A program made the position numbers and the translations under genes. The notes beneath the pieces were generated by a model. It saw only the letters and a program-made list of their open reading frames with translations, was not told the origin of the DNA and did not search any database. From the NCBI GenBank assembly GCA_903904855.1, contig CAIVEH010000224.1, forward strand, positions 1 to 37,323: DNA of 37,323 nucleotides, in the 5' to 3' direction. This stretch comes from an uncultured Bacteroidota bacterium (lineage in GTDB: Bacteria > Bacteroidota > Bacteroidia > Chitinophagales > Chitinophagaceae). Shown piece by piece: positions 16,316 to 24,562 of the stretch (positions are counted from its first letter, which is position 1; each line of letters starts with the position of its first letter).

Positions 16316-16622
16316 ACCACTTCAAATGCGGCCATTTATTCTGGAAGTAGCAGTTTACAGTTGCTCTGCTTTTTATGGCAAAGAGCTGTTCGGGATTGCT
16401 CTGGATGATATTGGTAATGGTATTGGGTGAAAGGAAAAACTCACTGACCAATGTCCTGAGCGTGTCCTCATAACTCCTGTTTTTATAATAGCCGTAATAA
16501 AAATACCTGGCGAGCAGGCACTCATTACGCAGGCCCTGCAGCCTGTCATTTCTGCCTTTGCGGGTATTAGTGTTGAGGGCTTTGCTTTTGGTCAGTTCGT
16601 TGAATATCTTTTGAGTGCGCAT
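16314..16622 (-). CDS. Small phage-associated HTH-like protein, tentative
   Basis: A 102-residue basic protein starting MRTQKIFNELTKSKALN. The middle, RNDRLQGLRNECLLARYFYY then TLRTLVSEFFLSPNTITNII (about residues 63-82), has the look of a helix-turn-helix in which the second helix starts at SPNTI. Similar small proteins with a FFLS.xTI motif accompany Mu-like prophages in Bacteroidota, from memory. It faces the phage genes and lies 155 bases downstream of galE on the same strand. It could be a late regulator of Mor/C type, or a repressor; this is inference. Confidence 0.45.
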   Translation of the reverse strand: MRTQKIFNELTKSKALNTNTRKGRNDRLQGLRNECLLARYFYYGYYKNRSYEDTLRTLVSEFFLSPNTITNIIQSNPEQLFAIKSRATVNCYFQNKWPHLKW

Positions 16623-16777
16623 CAGGATTTGAGTTTTGGGGGACCAAAGGTAACCCACAGATCGAAACCTGAAACTGAAAGATATCAACAAAATGCAGCG
16701 TAAAAAAGGCTGGAATGCCCTGTGGTAAAGGGTTTGCAGGCCAAAAAACCTTGTGGATATTTTGTTTATGGAGTAAA

Positions 16778-17818
16778 TCAGCCCGGAATAGCCACCTTCT
16801 TATGTGCAGCCAGGGCCTGCTCCCATCGCCATGCGGTTTCCATCATTGCATCGAGGTTGAAATCTGTACCCCAGCCAAGTACTGAACGTGCTTTATTGTT
16901 GTTGGCATATACTTCCACCACATCTCCGGGGCGGCGTTTATCCAGTTTGTAGTTTAACTTTTGACCGGAAACCCTTTCAAATGCGTTTATGAGTTCCAGC
17001 ACGGTAACACCAGTACCTGTGCCTAAATTAAACACTTCGCAATTGGACTTGTTTCTGTCTTCAATGATATATTGCAATGCCAGAGTATGAGCATGAGCTA
17101 TATCGCAAACATGTATATAATCGCGTATGCACGACCCATCGCGGGTAGGGTAATCAGTGCCGAAAACACTCATTTCAGGCCGCTTGCCAATGGCAGTCCT
17201 GGTAATAACTGGAACAAGATTCTCAGAGATATCCTGGAATTCACCGATCAAACCAGATGGGTGTGCACCAACGGGGTTGAAATAGCGCAACAGTATTGTA
17301 TTGAAATCTTTGTGGAAAAAAGTAAAGTCGCGGCATATACCTTCTCCCATCTGCTTGGTGCGGGCATAAGGCGATTCGGGTTCCATAAAAGGTGCGCTCT
17401 CTGCAACAGGTAGTTCTTTGGGGTTGCCATACACAGAGCATGATGAGGAGAAAACAAAATTATCGACATCAAAGTCTTCGGCGCACTGCAGGATATTAAT
17501 CAGTGAATTTAGGTTGTTCTTGAAATACATCAAAGGCTCGCGCACAGATTCAGGAACTGTTTTGAATGCCGCGAAATGCACTACACCAACGAGGTCAGGA
17601 TTTTCGAGGAAGATAGCTTCAGTATCGTCGAGGTTGCAGAGGTCTACTTTGTAATTTTTTACCGGCCTGCCAACAATCTTCTCTATGCCATGCAGCATTT
17701 TCATCGATCCCCTGGAAAGGTCATCGACCGATATGACATCAAAGCCATTTTGAATGAGATCTACTATAGTGTGGCCACCTATATAGCCGCAACCGCCGGT
17801 AACAAGAATCTTTTTCAT
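16778..17818 (-). CDS. galE: UDP-glucose 4-epimerase
   Basis: Interconverts UDP-glucose and UDP-galactose (or the N-acetyl forms) using bound NAD; supplies donors for surface glycans and galactose use. An extended short-chain dehydrogenase of 346 residues: the NAD site ILVTGGCGYIGGHTIVDL at the start, VDDLSRG near residue 31, VHFAAFKTVPESV near 80, the catalytic serine in FSSSCSVYG near 120-128 and the YARTK catalytic pair near 151-155. NPVGAHPSGLIGE and the C-terminal RRPGDV segment are also standard. A TATATTTG promoter lies upstream (17894-17901 on this strand). It faces away from the phage-like block. Confidence 0.93.
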   Translation of the reverse strand: MKKILVTGGCGYIGGHTIVDLIQNGFDVISVDDLSRGSMKMLHGIEKIVGRPVKNYKVDLCNLDDTEAIFLENPDLVGVVHFAAFKTVPESVREPLMYFKNNLNSLINILQCAEDFDVDNFVFSSSCSVYGNPKELPVAESAPFMEPESPYARTKQMGEGICRDFTFFHKDFNTILLRYFNPVGAHPSGLIGEFQDISENLVPVITRTAIGKRPEMSVFGTDYPTRDGSCIRDYIHVCDIAHAHTLALQYIIEDRNKSNCEVFNLGTGTGVTVLELINAFERVSGQKLNYKLDKRRPGDVVEVYANNNKARSVLGWGTDFNLDAMMETAWRWEQALAAHKKVAIPG

Positions 17819-17893
17819 AACCTGATTTATTAATCAACAATTCCTGTGGGTATGCAGGAGAAAACCCCAATGAAAAATCAATAGTTTCCATTA

Positions 17894-17901
17894 CAAATAT
17901 A
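17894..17901 (-). promoter_or_regulatory. -7 box TATATTTG for galE
   Basis: On the minus strand this is a perfect TAnnTTTG, the Bacteroidota -7 consensus. It predicts a start near 17887 and a leader of about 70 bases before the galE ATG at 17818. No clear -33 element was seen. Confidence 0.45.
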
Positions 17902-18017
17902 AGGGCTGGTGATATTCGGATAATTTTTTTTTATTGGGGATAATTTGGTATTCGATTTAAGCGGAAATACATGCAGAATCCTTTAGTAGCTTCTAAAAAG
18001 GAAAGAATATCCTCTGC

Positions 18018-19826
18018 TTACTTCACCTGTTGCATCTCAACAAGGTTTTTGTAGATACCTCCTTTGGCAAGTAAGCCTGCGTGAGTACCCCGCTCTACTA
18101 TACTGCCTTTATCCATTACTATGATCTCATCAGCATGTTGCACAGTACTGAGGCGGTGCGCAATTACAATACAGGTGCGGTTCTGCATCAGTTTGTTGAT
18201 AGCATCCTGCACTATACGTTCACTTTCGGTATCGAGTGATGATGTTGCTTCATCAAGAATGAGAATAGGTGGGTTCTTCAATACTGCTCTTGCAATGGTG
18301 ATACGTTGCCTTTCGCCACCACTTAGTCTTGCGCCACGATCACCTGCCACAGTCTGGTAACCATCGGCCTTTTGGAGAATAAAGTTATGGGCATTGGCTA
18401 TTCGGGCAGCTTCTTCTACCCGCTCCTGCGTAGCGCCACCAGTGCCTAAAGTGATGTTGTTGTAAATAGAATCGTTGAACAGTATGGGATCCTGACTTAC
18501 TACACCCATGAGGCGCCTCAGGTCATCGAGTTTACATTCTTTAATGTTTACTCCATCGATCAGAATCTCACCGCTGCTCACATCATGAAACCGGGGAATA
18601 AGGTCTACAAAGGTACTTTTACCAGCCCCTGATGCACCGACTAGGGCAATGGTTTTACCCTTATCAATAACTAGGTCGATACTTTGCAATATCTGCTTAT
18701 CACCGTATGCAAAACTTACATTTTTAAAGGTGATGTTTTTTGAGAATGAGGGGACAGGTTTGGCGCCTGGAATTTCCACAATAGTGTTTTCAACGCCTAA
18801 AAGATGTTCGATTCGGTCAAGCGCTGCTGTTCCTTTCTGAACATTATAGAAAGCGGATGACAGGTTTTTGAACGGGCTGATGATAAGGGCAAACATGCCG
18901 ATATAAGTAAGGAACCATGCACCGCTGAAACCAGAGCCGGAAAATACGATGCGGCCACCTAACCATAAAATTATGCCTACAACAATCATCCCCATTGTTT
19001 CGGAAAGCGGAGATGCCATTTCGCGGCGGGCAGAGATCCTGTTACGGGTCCGGAACAGGACATTATTAAACTTCATGAATCGCAGGTGCTGATGGTTCTC
19101 CGCGTTAAACGCTTTTACCACCCTCATCCCAACCAGCGTTTCATCTATTACCCCCATCATACTACCCAGTTGTTCCTGGGCAAGGTTTGAGGATTTGCGC
19201 AGTGATTTACTTATACGGCCAATGATTAAACCAGCAATAGGAAGAACAATAAATAAGATAAGGGTAAGCTGGTAATTCATTATTACCATCATGGTTAGAT
19301 AAGCAATAATAGTTAATGGCTCCCTGATAAATACCTCAAGAACGCTCATGATAGATAACTCAACCTCATTGATATCGTTGGTCATCCTGGATATAAGATC
19401 ACCCTTTTTTTCTTCAGTGAAAAAGCCAATAGGTAATGATAAAGTCTTTGTAAAGAGCTCATCGCGCAGGCGGCGAAGCACGGCATTACGCAAGGGGTTC
19501 AGTATATAAAGAGCAATATATAAAAACAGGTTTTTAAAAATAGTGAATGTAACCAGTGCAATACAAACATAGCCGAGCGCAGTAAGTTTATCATGTTGCT
19601 CAATAACTTTACTTACATAGGCTGTAATGTAGTCAAGAAGGCCGCTGGCAGCTTTCATTTGAACAGGTTTGGCATCCTTGCCCTGAAAAAGTACCTGCAG
19701 CACCGGGCCGGCCATTGCTACAGATAGCAATGAAAAAATAATACCCAGAAGGTTTGCAACAATATAAAGGCCTATCATTCCTTTATACTCAGCGAGGTAC
19801 GTTAAGAGCCTTGATATTTTTTTCAT
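18018..19826 (-). CDS. ABC exporter, fused permease and ATPase (MsbA-like)
   Basis: A 602-residue half-transporter that dimerises in the inner membrane and pumps a lipid, glycolipid or drug outward. Six hydrophobic helices fill the first 320 residues. The ATPase has Walker A LVGASGAGKST near 395-405, the Q-loop VVSQDPILF, the signature LSGGERQR near 500, Walker B ILILDEATSSLD near 523 and the switch histidine in IAHRLSTVQ. All catalytic parts are intact. MsbA flips lipid A; the family is too broad to name the substrate. It lies next to galE on the same strand with a 199-base gap, so the pairing may be loose. Confidence 0.9.
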   Translation of the reverse strand: MKKISRLLTYLAEYKGMIGLYIVANLLGIIFSLLSVAMAGPVLQVLFQGKDAKPVQMKAASGLLDYITAYVSKVIEQHDKLTALGYVCIALVTFTIFKNLFLYIALYILNPLRNAVLRRLRDELFTKTLSLPIGFFTEEKKGDLISRMTNDINEVELSIMSVLEVFIREPLTIIAYLTMMVIMNYQLTLILFIVLPIAGLIIGRISKSLRKSSNLAQEQLGSMMGVIDETLVGMRVVKAFNAENHQHLRFMKFNNVLFRTRNRISARREMASPLSETMGMIVVGIILWLGGRIVFSGSGFSGAWFLTYIGMFALIISPFKNLSSAFYNVQKGTAALDRIEHLLGVENTIVEIPGAKPVPSFSKNITFKNVSFAYGDKQILQSIDLVIDKGKTIALVGASGAGKSTFVDLIPRFHDVSSGEILIDGVNIKECKLDDLRRLMGVVSQDPILFNDSIYNNITLGTGGATQERVEEAARIANAHNFILQKADGYQTVAGDRGARLSGGERQRITIARAVLKNPPILILDEATSSLDTESERIVQDAINKLMQNRTCIVIAHRLSTVQHADEIIVMDKGSIVERGTHAGLLAKGGIYKNLVEMQQVK

Positions 19827-20023
19827 TATTGCTTTGCTATGGCCCGTTTGGGCTTTAAAGTATTTTTTGGCTTGATCACATATATTTCTTGAATAAGCTC
19901 TGACTATTTAATTCAGAATACCAGTTTATTTGTTATAATAATGATTCAGAGTTATAAATTATTTCGTTTCTAACATTCAAGCTTACAACCTAATTATATT
20001 TGCTGATTCACTGTATTTTGAAA

Positions 20024-20083
20024 TCAAGAGTTACTTTGAAAGTAGCCGCGCCTCTGGAGTTCATTGATTTGCGAATTATCCAT
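20024..20083 (-). CDS. Possible 19-codon leader peptide upstream of the ABC exporter
   Basis: ATG at 20083 opens MDNSQINELQRRGYFQSNS and stops with TGA at 20024-20026. The ATG comes six bases after the end of a perfect -7 box, so a transcript starting there would be leaderless. The peptide is charged and protein-like but very short. It could be a leader or upstream peptide for the exporter mRNA, which starts 198 bases later, the remnant of a lost gene, or chance. Confidence 0.25.
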   Translation of the reverse strand: MDNSQINELQRRGYFQSNS

Positions 20084-20088
20084 ACCTG

Positions 20089-20096
20089 CAAAGTTA
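20089..20096 (-). promoter_or_regulatory. -7 box TAACTTTG upstream of the ABC exporter
   Basis: A perfect TAnnTTTG on the minus strand, about 263 bases before the exporter start codon. It would give a long leader that contains the 19-codon frame. No other minus-strand box was found nearer the gene. Confidence 0.35.
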
Positions 20097-20155
20097 GATG
20101 AGAATATCCTTTAAAAAACATAACCCATGAAATAAATCTGTGTTTTCCTTTTTCG

Positions 20156-20163
20156 TAAATTTG
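20156..20163 (+). promoter_or_regulatory. -7 box TAAATTTG for the first toxin-antitoxin operon
   Basis: A perfect TAnnTTTG. The predicted start, about 20169, lies past the ATG at 20166, which decides for the ATG at 20184 as the true antitoxin start. A TGTG about 17 bases upstream could serve as a weak -33 element. Confidence 0.5.
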
Positions 20164-20183
20164 TAATGATTAAATCAAGAAGT

Positions 20184-20426
20184 ATGACTGACATAGAAGT
20201 TAAAGAATTGAAAAGAGAAGTAAAAAAGCATATAGACGATGCTGATGAAAGCATGGTAAAGGCAGTGTATACCATGCTTGAAACCGGGCAACAGGAGGAT
20301 TGGTGGGACATAATAAGTGATGATGAACGGGCTGCAATAAATGAAGGTTTGAAACAAATGAAAGCCGGTAAAACAACACCACATAAGGAGGTTATGAAAA
20401 AATACAGCAAATGGTTAAGCAAATAG
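20184..20426 (+). CDS. Type II antitoxin (ParD/RelB-like)
   Basis: An 80-residue acidic protein, MTDIEVKELKREVKKHIDDA at the start, that partners the ParE toxin. The helical N-terminus, the DDADESMVKAVYTMLE segment and the EDWWDIISDDERAAINEGL region match the small antitoxins common in Bacteroidota, which block the toxin and repress their own promoter. The C-terminus KKYSKWLSK overlaps the toxin gene by 16 bases, so synthesis is coupled. The start was placed by the promoter. Confidence 0.75.
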   Translation: MTDIEVKELKREVKKHIDDADESMVKAVYTMLETGQQEDWWDIISDDERAAINEGLKQMKAGKTTPHKEVMKKYSKWLSK

Positions 20427-20713
20427 AATGGTCTGTAAAAGCCCAGGACACATTTGATGGTATCATTGCTTATCTTGAAAAAGAATGGACAGAAAGAGAA
20501 GTTATTAATTTTGTTAATCGTGTGAATGAGAAATTGGAATTGCTGTGTGTCTTCCCAAGATTAGGAATTCCCAACAGTAAGAAAAAGAATTCTTACAGAA
20601 CATTAATTCACAAAAAGGTCACTTTGGTATATCACTATAAGCCAATCAAAAAAGAAATTATTCTTATTACTTTCTGGAATAATCTGCAAAATCCCAAGGG
20701 CTTAAAATATTAA
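20411..20713 (+). CDS. Type II toxin, RelE/ParE family
   Basis: A 100-residue basic protein with the ParE order: MVKQIEWSVKAQDTFDGIIA (N-terminal strand and helix), VINFVNRVNEKLELLCVFP in the middle, the KNSYRTLIHKKVTLVYHY strand pair and the final EIILITFWNNLQNPKGL. The RxxxIHKKVTLVY segment is the substrate or gyrase-facing sheet in the family. It overlaps its antitoxin gene. Whether it cuts mRNA or poisons gyrase is not decided by the sequence. Confidence 0.85.
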   Translation: MVKQIEWSVKAQDTFDGIIAYLEKEWTEREVINFVNRVNEKLELLCVFPRLGIPNSKKKNSYRTLIHKKVTLVYHYKPIKKEIILITFWNNLQNPKGLKY

Positions 20714-20723
20714 TCTTAAGCCC
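20698..20723. terminator. Bidirectional hairpin between toxin and cysS
   Basis: A perfect 8-bp inverted repeat GGGCTTAA/TTAAGCCC with a 10-base AT loop. It spans the toxin's last codons and lies just downstream of the convergent cysS gene, so it can end transcripts from both sides. Confidence 0.55.
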
Positions 20724-20740
20724 CTGAGATATATTTTGAG

Positions 20741-22234
20741 TTACTCTATAGTATAGCTAACCGTCCCATCTTTTTCATCCTTTAATTGTACCCCTGACTC
20801 AGCAAGTTTATTACGTATCTGATCGCTGGTGGAAAAGTCTTTCCTTTTTTTAGCGTCCTTCCGTATATCTATCAGCAGCGCCAGTACATTGTCAAGTTTG
20901 CCACTTTGAGAGGCCTGCAATGGTTTAAGGCCAAGAATATTTTCCAGGTAAACCTGGAAGGTTGTTTTTAAAAGCAAGAATGTGCCTGAAGACAATGCCC
21001 CCGATGAAACCTGCCCGCCTTTAATGCCATTGATAATGGGTGCCATTTCGAACATATTGGCAACAACTTTGGCTGTATTGAAATCATCGTTCATGAAATC
21101 ATCGCATTCATGGCAAAAGGTGGCGACTTTGGCATCCAGTTCTTTATCTTCAGCCTCAGCATTGCCTTTATGGGTTAATTTTTGCAGTATTTCGTAGGCC
21201 TCCCACAGCCTTTTAAGCGCCCTTTCTGAAGCCTGCAGGGCTTCGTTGGAGAAATCGAGTGTGCTGCGGTAGTGGGTCTGGAGGATGTAGAAACGTACCA
21301 CCATAGGGTGGTATGCTTGCTCTAATATGGGATGGTTGCCACTGAACAGTTCTGACAGTTTAATCACATTATTATAACTTTTGCCCATCTTCTTGCCGTT
21401 GATGGTGATCATGTTGTTGTGCATCCAGTACCTTACCGGTGGATGACCATGAGCTATGGTAGATTGCGCTATTTCACTCTCATGGTGCGGAAACTGTAGA
21501 TCCATACCGCCGCCGTGTATATCGAATACATCGCCAAGGTACTTGCTGCTCATGGCCGAGCACTCAATGTGCCAGCCGGGGAAACCTTCGCCCCAGGGGC
21601 TTTTCCAGCGCATAATATGCTGCGGAGGGGCACTCTTCCACAGTGCAAAATCTACTTTATTGCGCTTCTCATCCTGACCATCCAGTTCACGGGTAGTTTC
21701 CAACTGATCTTCCAGAATACGGCCAGATAGCTTGCCATAAGGGTAGTTTTCGGCGTATTTTTTCACATCAAAGTATACCGAACCATTTACCACATAGGCA
21801 TAGCCTTTCTCCAGTATGGTTTCAATCATACTTATCTGCTCTATGATATGGCCTGTAGCAGTTGGCTCTATAGCAGGGTCATCGCAATTGAACTGATACA
21901 TACCATAATGGAACAGATTGGTATATTTCTGTACCAGTTCCATTGGTTCCATCTTTTCCAGTTTGGCCTTTTCGTCCACTTTGTCTACCGCCTCACGGCC
22001 TTCTTCTTCGAAGTGGCCTGCATCGGTGATATTGCGCACATAGCGCACCTTGTAGCCCAGATGTTTCAGGTAGCGCTGCACCACATCGAAAGTGATATAG
22101 GGCCGTGCGTGGCCCATGTGCGACTCGCCCGATACTGTGGGCCCGCATACATATAATCCGGCATGGCCGGGGGTAATAGATTCAAACTTTTCCTTCTGGC
22201 GGGTGTATGAATTATAAAAATGAAGTTCAGACAT
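20741..22234 (-). CDS. cysS: Cysteinyl-tRNA synthetase
   Basis: Charges tRNA-Cys; class I synthetase of 497 residues. Signature HIGH appears as HMGH in [12 protein letters not shown] (about residues 36-47), KMSKS as KMGKS (about 282-286). Zinc-binding residues are recognisable in [17 protein letters not shown] and FPHHESE. The C-terminal tRNA-binding tail ends with a short domain ([17 protein letters not shown]). A 5'-terminal hairpin lies in its leader (22251-22282). It is read away from the rhomboid genes on the same strand. Confidence 0.95.
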   Translation of the reverse strand: MSELHFYNSYTRQKEKFESITPGHAGLYVCGPTVSGESHMGHARPYITFDVVQRYLKHLGYKVRYVRNITDAGHFEEEGREAVDKVDEKAKLEKMEPMELVQKYTNLFHYGMYQFNCDDPAIEPTATGHIIEQISMIETILEKGYAYVVNGSVYFDVKKYAENYPYGKLSGRILEDQLETTRELDGQDEKRNKVDFALWKSAPPQHIMRWKSPWGEGFPGWHIECSAMSSKYLGDVFDIHGGGMDLQFPHHESEIAQSTIAHGHPPVRYWMHNNMITINGKKMGKSYNNVIKLSELFSGNHPILEQAYHPMVVRFYILQTHYRSTLDFSNEALQASERALKRLWEAYEILQKLTHKGNAEAEDKELDAKVATFCHECDDFMNDDFNTAKVVANMFEMAPIINGIKGGQVSSGALSSGTFLLLKTTFQVYLENILGLKPLQASQSGKLDNVLALLIDIRKDAKKRKDFSTSDQIRNKLAESGVQLKDEKDGTVSYTIE

Positions 22235-22250
22235 AAATTATATGGTTGTG

Positions 22251-22282
22251 TTGAAAGCTATCATGAAAGTGATAGCTTTCAA
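22251..22282 (-). promoter_or_regulatory. Perfect 13-bp stem-loop at the predicted 5' end of cysS mRNA
   Basis: The arms TTGAAAGCTATCA (22251-22263) and its exact complement (22270-22282) enclose a six-base loop. On the minus strand the stem begins where transcription from the -7 box at 22289-22296 should start, and ends 16 bases before the cysS ATG. There is no T-tract, so it is not a plain terminator. It could protect the mRNA end, control ribosome access or be an operator. Confidence 0.6.
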
Positions 22283-22288
22283 CGGATG

Positions 22289-22296
22289 CAAAAATA
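22289..22296 (-). promoter_or_regulatory. -7 box TATTTTTG for cysS
   Basis: A perfect TAnnTTTG on the minus strand, 55 bases upstream of the cysS ATG. A second perfect box, TAAATTTG, lies at 22354-22361, so two promoters are possible. Confidence 0.5.
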
Positions 22297-22353
22297 AGTT
22301 AAAAAGAATGGGATAAAAGAAAGATAAAAGAAGTAAGCTATTTGTTTTAACAA

Positions 22354-22361
22354 CAAATTTA
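22354..22361 (-). promoter_or_regulatory. Second possible -7 box for cysS
   Basis: TAAATTTG on the minus strand, a perfect consensus match about 120 bases before the cysS ATG. It may give a longer leader that places the stem-loop inside the untranslated region. Confidence 0.3.
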
Positions 22362-22532
22362 GTAGCAACAACAGCAACAACAACCATTGTGCTGAATAAT
22401 GGATTCAGTGAATGTTTGCCTGTTTAATCCGGTTGATATGTGAATTGACGAATGCATTGGAATACAAACTTACGGAATTTTCTATAAATATTTACTTGAT
22501 TGAATAATTCTAAGGTACAAAATAGAAATGTG

Positions 22533-23435
22533 CTAATCCTTACCAGCTCTAAACAGCATTTGCCTTTCCTCCTTTGTGAGAGAGTTATAGCCTTTCTGGT
22601 TTATTTTGTCGAGGATAACATCAATCTGATGCTGGGACACTCCAGACTTGGGTTCATACTTATTAAATGTGCTGTAGGTACGGCTATTTTTATTGTTCTC
22701 AACATCTTTACGGGGTGTTACGAGGCTTTCCACCTTACCTGAAAGGTCATAAATCCACTGGCCAGGACGGTAACCTGCTTTAAGAAGTTTTACATAAGCA
22801 AAACCTGTTCCGGCCCCTGTTATAAGCATGAAAATGACAGGTAAATAAAAACCCGAACCTATAATCATTAATACACCAAACACACCAGCAACAACCATCA
22901 GGGGTATAGTGAAAGTCTCAGTGATATAGAATCTGTAGTTAGGTGTGATAGTTACTGCAGCGGCAGCTAAACCAATCATGCCAGCGCGGGGGCCCAGCAG
23001 ACTGATAACCGGGGGTGTCTTACTTAAACTGCCAGGCAGGTATTGAGATAGAAGATAGAAAACCCCACCGGCCAGCAGGCAGTAGGCAAATATTGGTATC
23101 ACCTGCTTTGGCCCAATCAGCATCTGAACAACAGAACCAAAACAATATAACCAGAGCAGATTACTGCCCATTTCGAAGAAACTGCCATGACTTAGCCAGC
23201 CATAAGTAAGCAAAGTCCACCAATGAGCTTTGAATTCGGAAATAACAGGCAAGCCAAGGTTGGGAAGAAAGTAAATATTAAAATTGCTCCCATCCTGATA
23301 AACAAGCAGCAGCACCCCCCATACCAGCGACAGCAGCACATAAGACATCATTAAGCCAAGAATCAGCTTCAGAACTGCGTTATTGGTAAGGCCTGGTATG
23401 TATGATAAGGCTGATCTTCTTCTCCCGGTATTCAT
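22533..23435 (-). CDS. Rhomboid-like membrane protein without catalytic residues
   Basis: A 300-residue rhomboid homologue with about six membrane helices. WWTLLTYGWLSHGSFFEMGS then NLLWLYCFG (about residues 72-100) matches the helix that carries the HGxxxHxxxN motif in active rhomboids. The serine motif GxSG is replaced by LGPRAGMIG (about 148-154) and the catalytic histidine helix by GAGTGFAY (about 207-214), so the protease dyad is missing. The hydrophilic tail IDVILDKINQKGYNSLTKEE is the C-terminal domain common in Bacteroidota rhomboids. It follows the active rhomboid gene by 12 bases and probably acts with it, perhaps as a substrate-binding partner. Confidence 0.75.
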   Translation of the reverse strand: MNTGRRRSALSYIPGLTNNAVLKLILGLMMSYVLLSLVWGVLLLVYQDGSNFNIYFLPNLGLPVISEFKAHWWTLLTYGWLSHGSFFEMGSNLLWLYCFGSVVQMLIGPKQVIPIFAYCLLAGGVFYLLSQYLPGSLSKTPPVISLLGPRAGMIGLAAAAVTITPNYRFYITETFTIPLMVVAGVFGVLMIIGSGFYLPVIFMLITGAGTGFAYVKLLKAGYRPGQWIYDLSGKVESLVTPRKDVENNKNSRTYSTFNKYEPKSGVSQHQIDVILDKINQKGYNSLTKEERQMLFRAGKD

Positions 23436-23447
23436 TGCTCAAAAATA

Positions 23448-24239
23448 TCAATAAAATTGATTGCGGATTTTTTTACGCCAGAGTCTTAACATAATGAATG
23501 CAAACAACATGCCACCAAGGTGGGCAAAATGGGCAATATTATCGCCAGCTGAGTTCTCAATACCAGAATATAGTTCTACCAATGCATATATTGCAACAAA
23601 CCATTTTGCTTTCACGGGTATAGCAAAATATACATACAGCATGGTGTTTGGGAATAAATAACCGAAAGCAAAAAGCAAACCGAAAATGGCCCCTGATGCA
23701 CCCACCGTAGCTTCATTGAGCATATTTTCCCTGTAATATCTTCCGATTTCGTAAACTGAACTCTGTGGGTCCCATCCATTCAGAGCTGAAGGATTGTAAT
23801 TGGGCACGTAGTGTTTTAAAAATGCAGCAAAAGCATTGAAAGTTGGATTTTGCTGGTATTGTACATAGGCATCCCAGAAGCGGGTAAACTCAAATGTAAG
23901 CACACCGAGGTGGCATAATGCTGCACCAACACCGCATACCAGATAGAAAATGAGGAATCTTTTGGGTCCCCACATATTCTCCAGTATCCGGCCGAACATC
24001 CAGAGGGCAAACATATTGAAAAATATATGACCCCAGTTGCCATGCATAAACATATGCGTTACCAACTGCCACCACTTGAACTTTGGTGATTGCCAATAAT
24101 GGAGGGCAAGATAATTGTCGAGGTCAATTCCACGGGCACCCAATGCCTGTGTAAGCAGAAATACCAATACATTAATAATGAGCAGGTTCTTTACTACTAC
24201 CGGTAATTCCTGAAAGCCACCCGGCCTGTATTCATTCAT
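23448..24239 (-). CDS. Rhomboid intramembrane serine protease
   Basis: Cuts transmembrane segments of substrate proteins inside the inner membrane. A 263-residue protein with six helices: THMFMHGNWGHIFFNM (about 61-76), the catalytic serine in TVGASGAIFGLLFAFG (about Ser182) and the catalytic histidine in AHFAHLGGMLFAF (about His240). The motif order and spacing are those of an active enzyme. A loop of about 55 residues between helices 3 and 4 is longer than in GlpG. It heads a two-gene operon; a perfect -7 box (24244-24251) lies right before its ATG. Confidence 0.9.
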   Translation of the reverse strand: MNEYRPGGFQELPVVVKNLLIINVLVFLLTQALGARGIDLDNYLALHYWQSPKFKWWQLVTHMFMHGNWGHIFFNMFALWMFGRILENMWGPKRFLIFYLVCGVGAALCHLGVLTFEFTRFWDAYVQYQQNPTFNAFAAFLKHYVPNYNPSALNGWDPQSSVYEIGRYYRENMLNEATVGASGAIFGLLFAFGYLFPNTMLYVYFAIPVKAKWFVAIYALVELYSGIENSAGDNIAHFAHLGGMLFAFIMLRLWRKKIRNQFY

Positions 24240-24243
24240 TGTG

Positions 24244-24251
24244 CAAAAGTA
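24244..24251 (-). promoter_or_regulatory. -7 box TACTTTTG for the rhomboid pair
   Basis: A perfect TAnnTTTG on the minus strand only four bases before the ATG (24239), which predicts a leaderless transcript. Confidence 0.5.
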
Positions 24252-24562
24252 AATAAGAAATGGGTTACAGATGAATGGTGATTTCAGGATTTATTGGCGG
24301 ATAGAAAAATAGAATGGGTTTCATATCAAATCGAGCCGCTGGATGAAACAGGGTAATTAGTGTTGTTAAAAATAACTTATACAGATAAAAAACATGTTAC
24401 ATATGTGCATGCGGTCAGTTGTCACCTATGCAAATTCCATGTCAGTTTATTAATGTTGTGGGCAAGCTTTTATAAGTTTTATATTTGATTATCAATGTAG
24501 AAAATTGATTTTTGGAATAAGATCAATATTTTGATCTTATTTTATTAGAGTAGAGATTCAGA
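24252..24562. other. Gap between the second toxin gene and the rhomboid operon
   Basis: No gene was seen. A hairpin near its right end (24516-24541) is described separately. Confidence 0.4.
24516..24541. terminator. Perfect 11-bp hairpin after the second toxin gene
   Basis: AATAAGATCAA and TTGATCTTATT with a TATT loop, 22 bases past the toxin stop codon. A T-rich tail is present only on the plus strand, so for the toxin transcript it is a processing or weak termination site. Confidence 0.45.

Larger units (their letters stand above)
19827..20183. other. Gap between the ABC exporter and the toxin-antitoxin operon
   Basis: An AT-rich region between divergent genes. It holds two perfect -7 boxes: TAACTTTG on the minus strand (20089-20096) and TAAATTTG on the plus strand (20156-20163). 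A 19-codon minus-strand frame lies just behind the first box. Otherwise nothing was seen. Confidence 0.4.
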
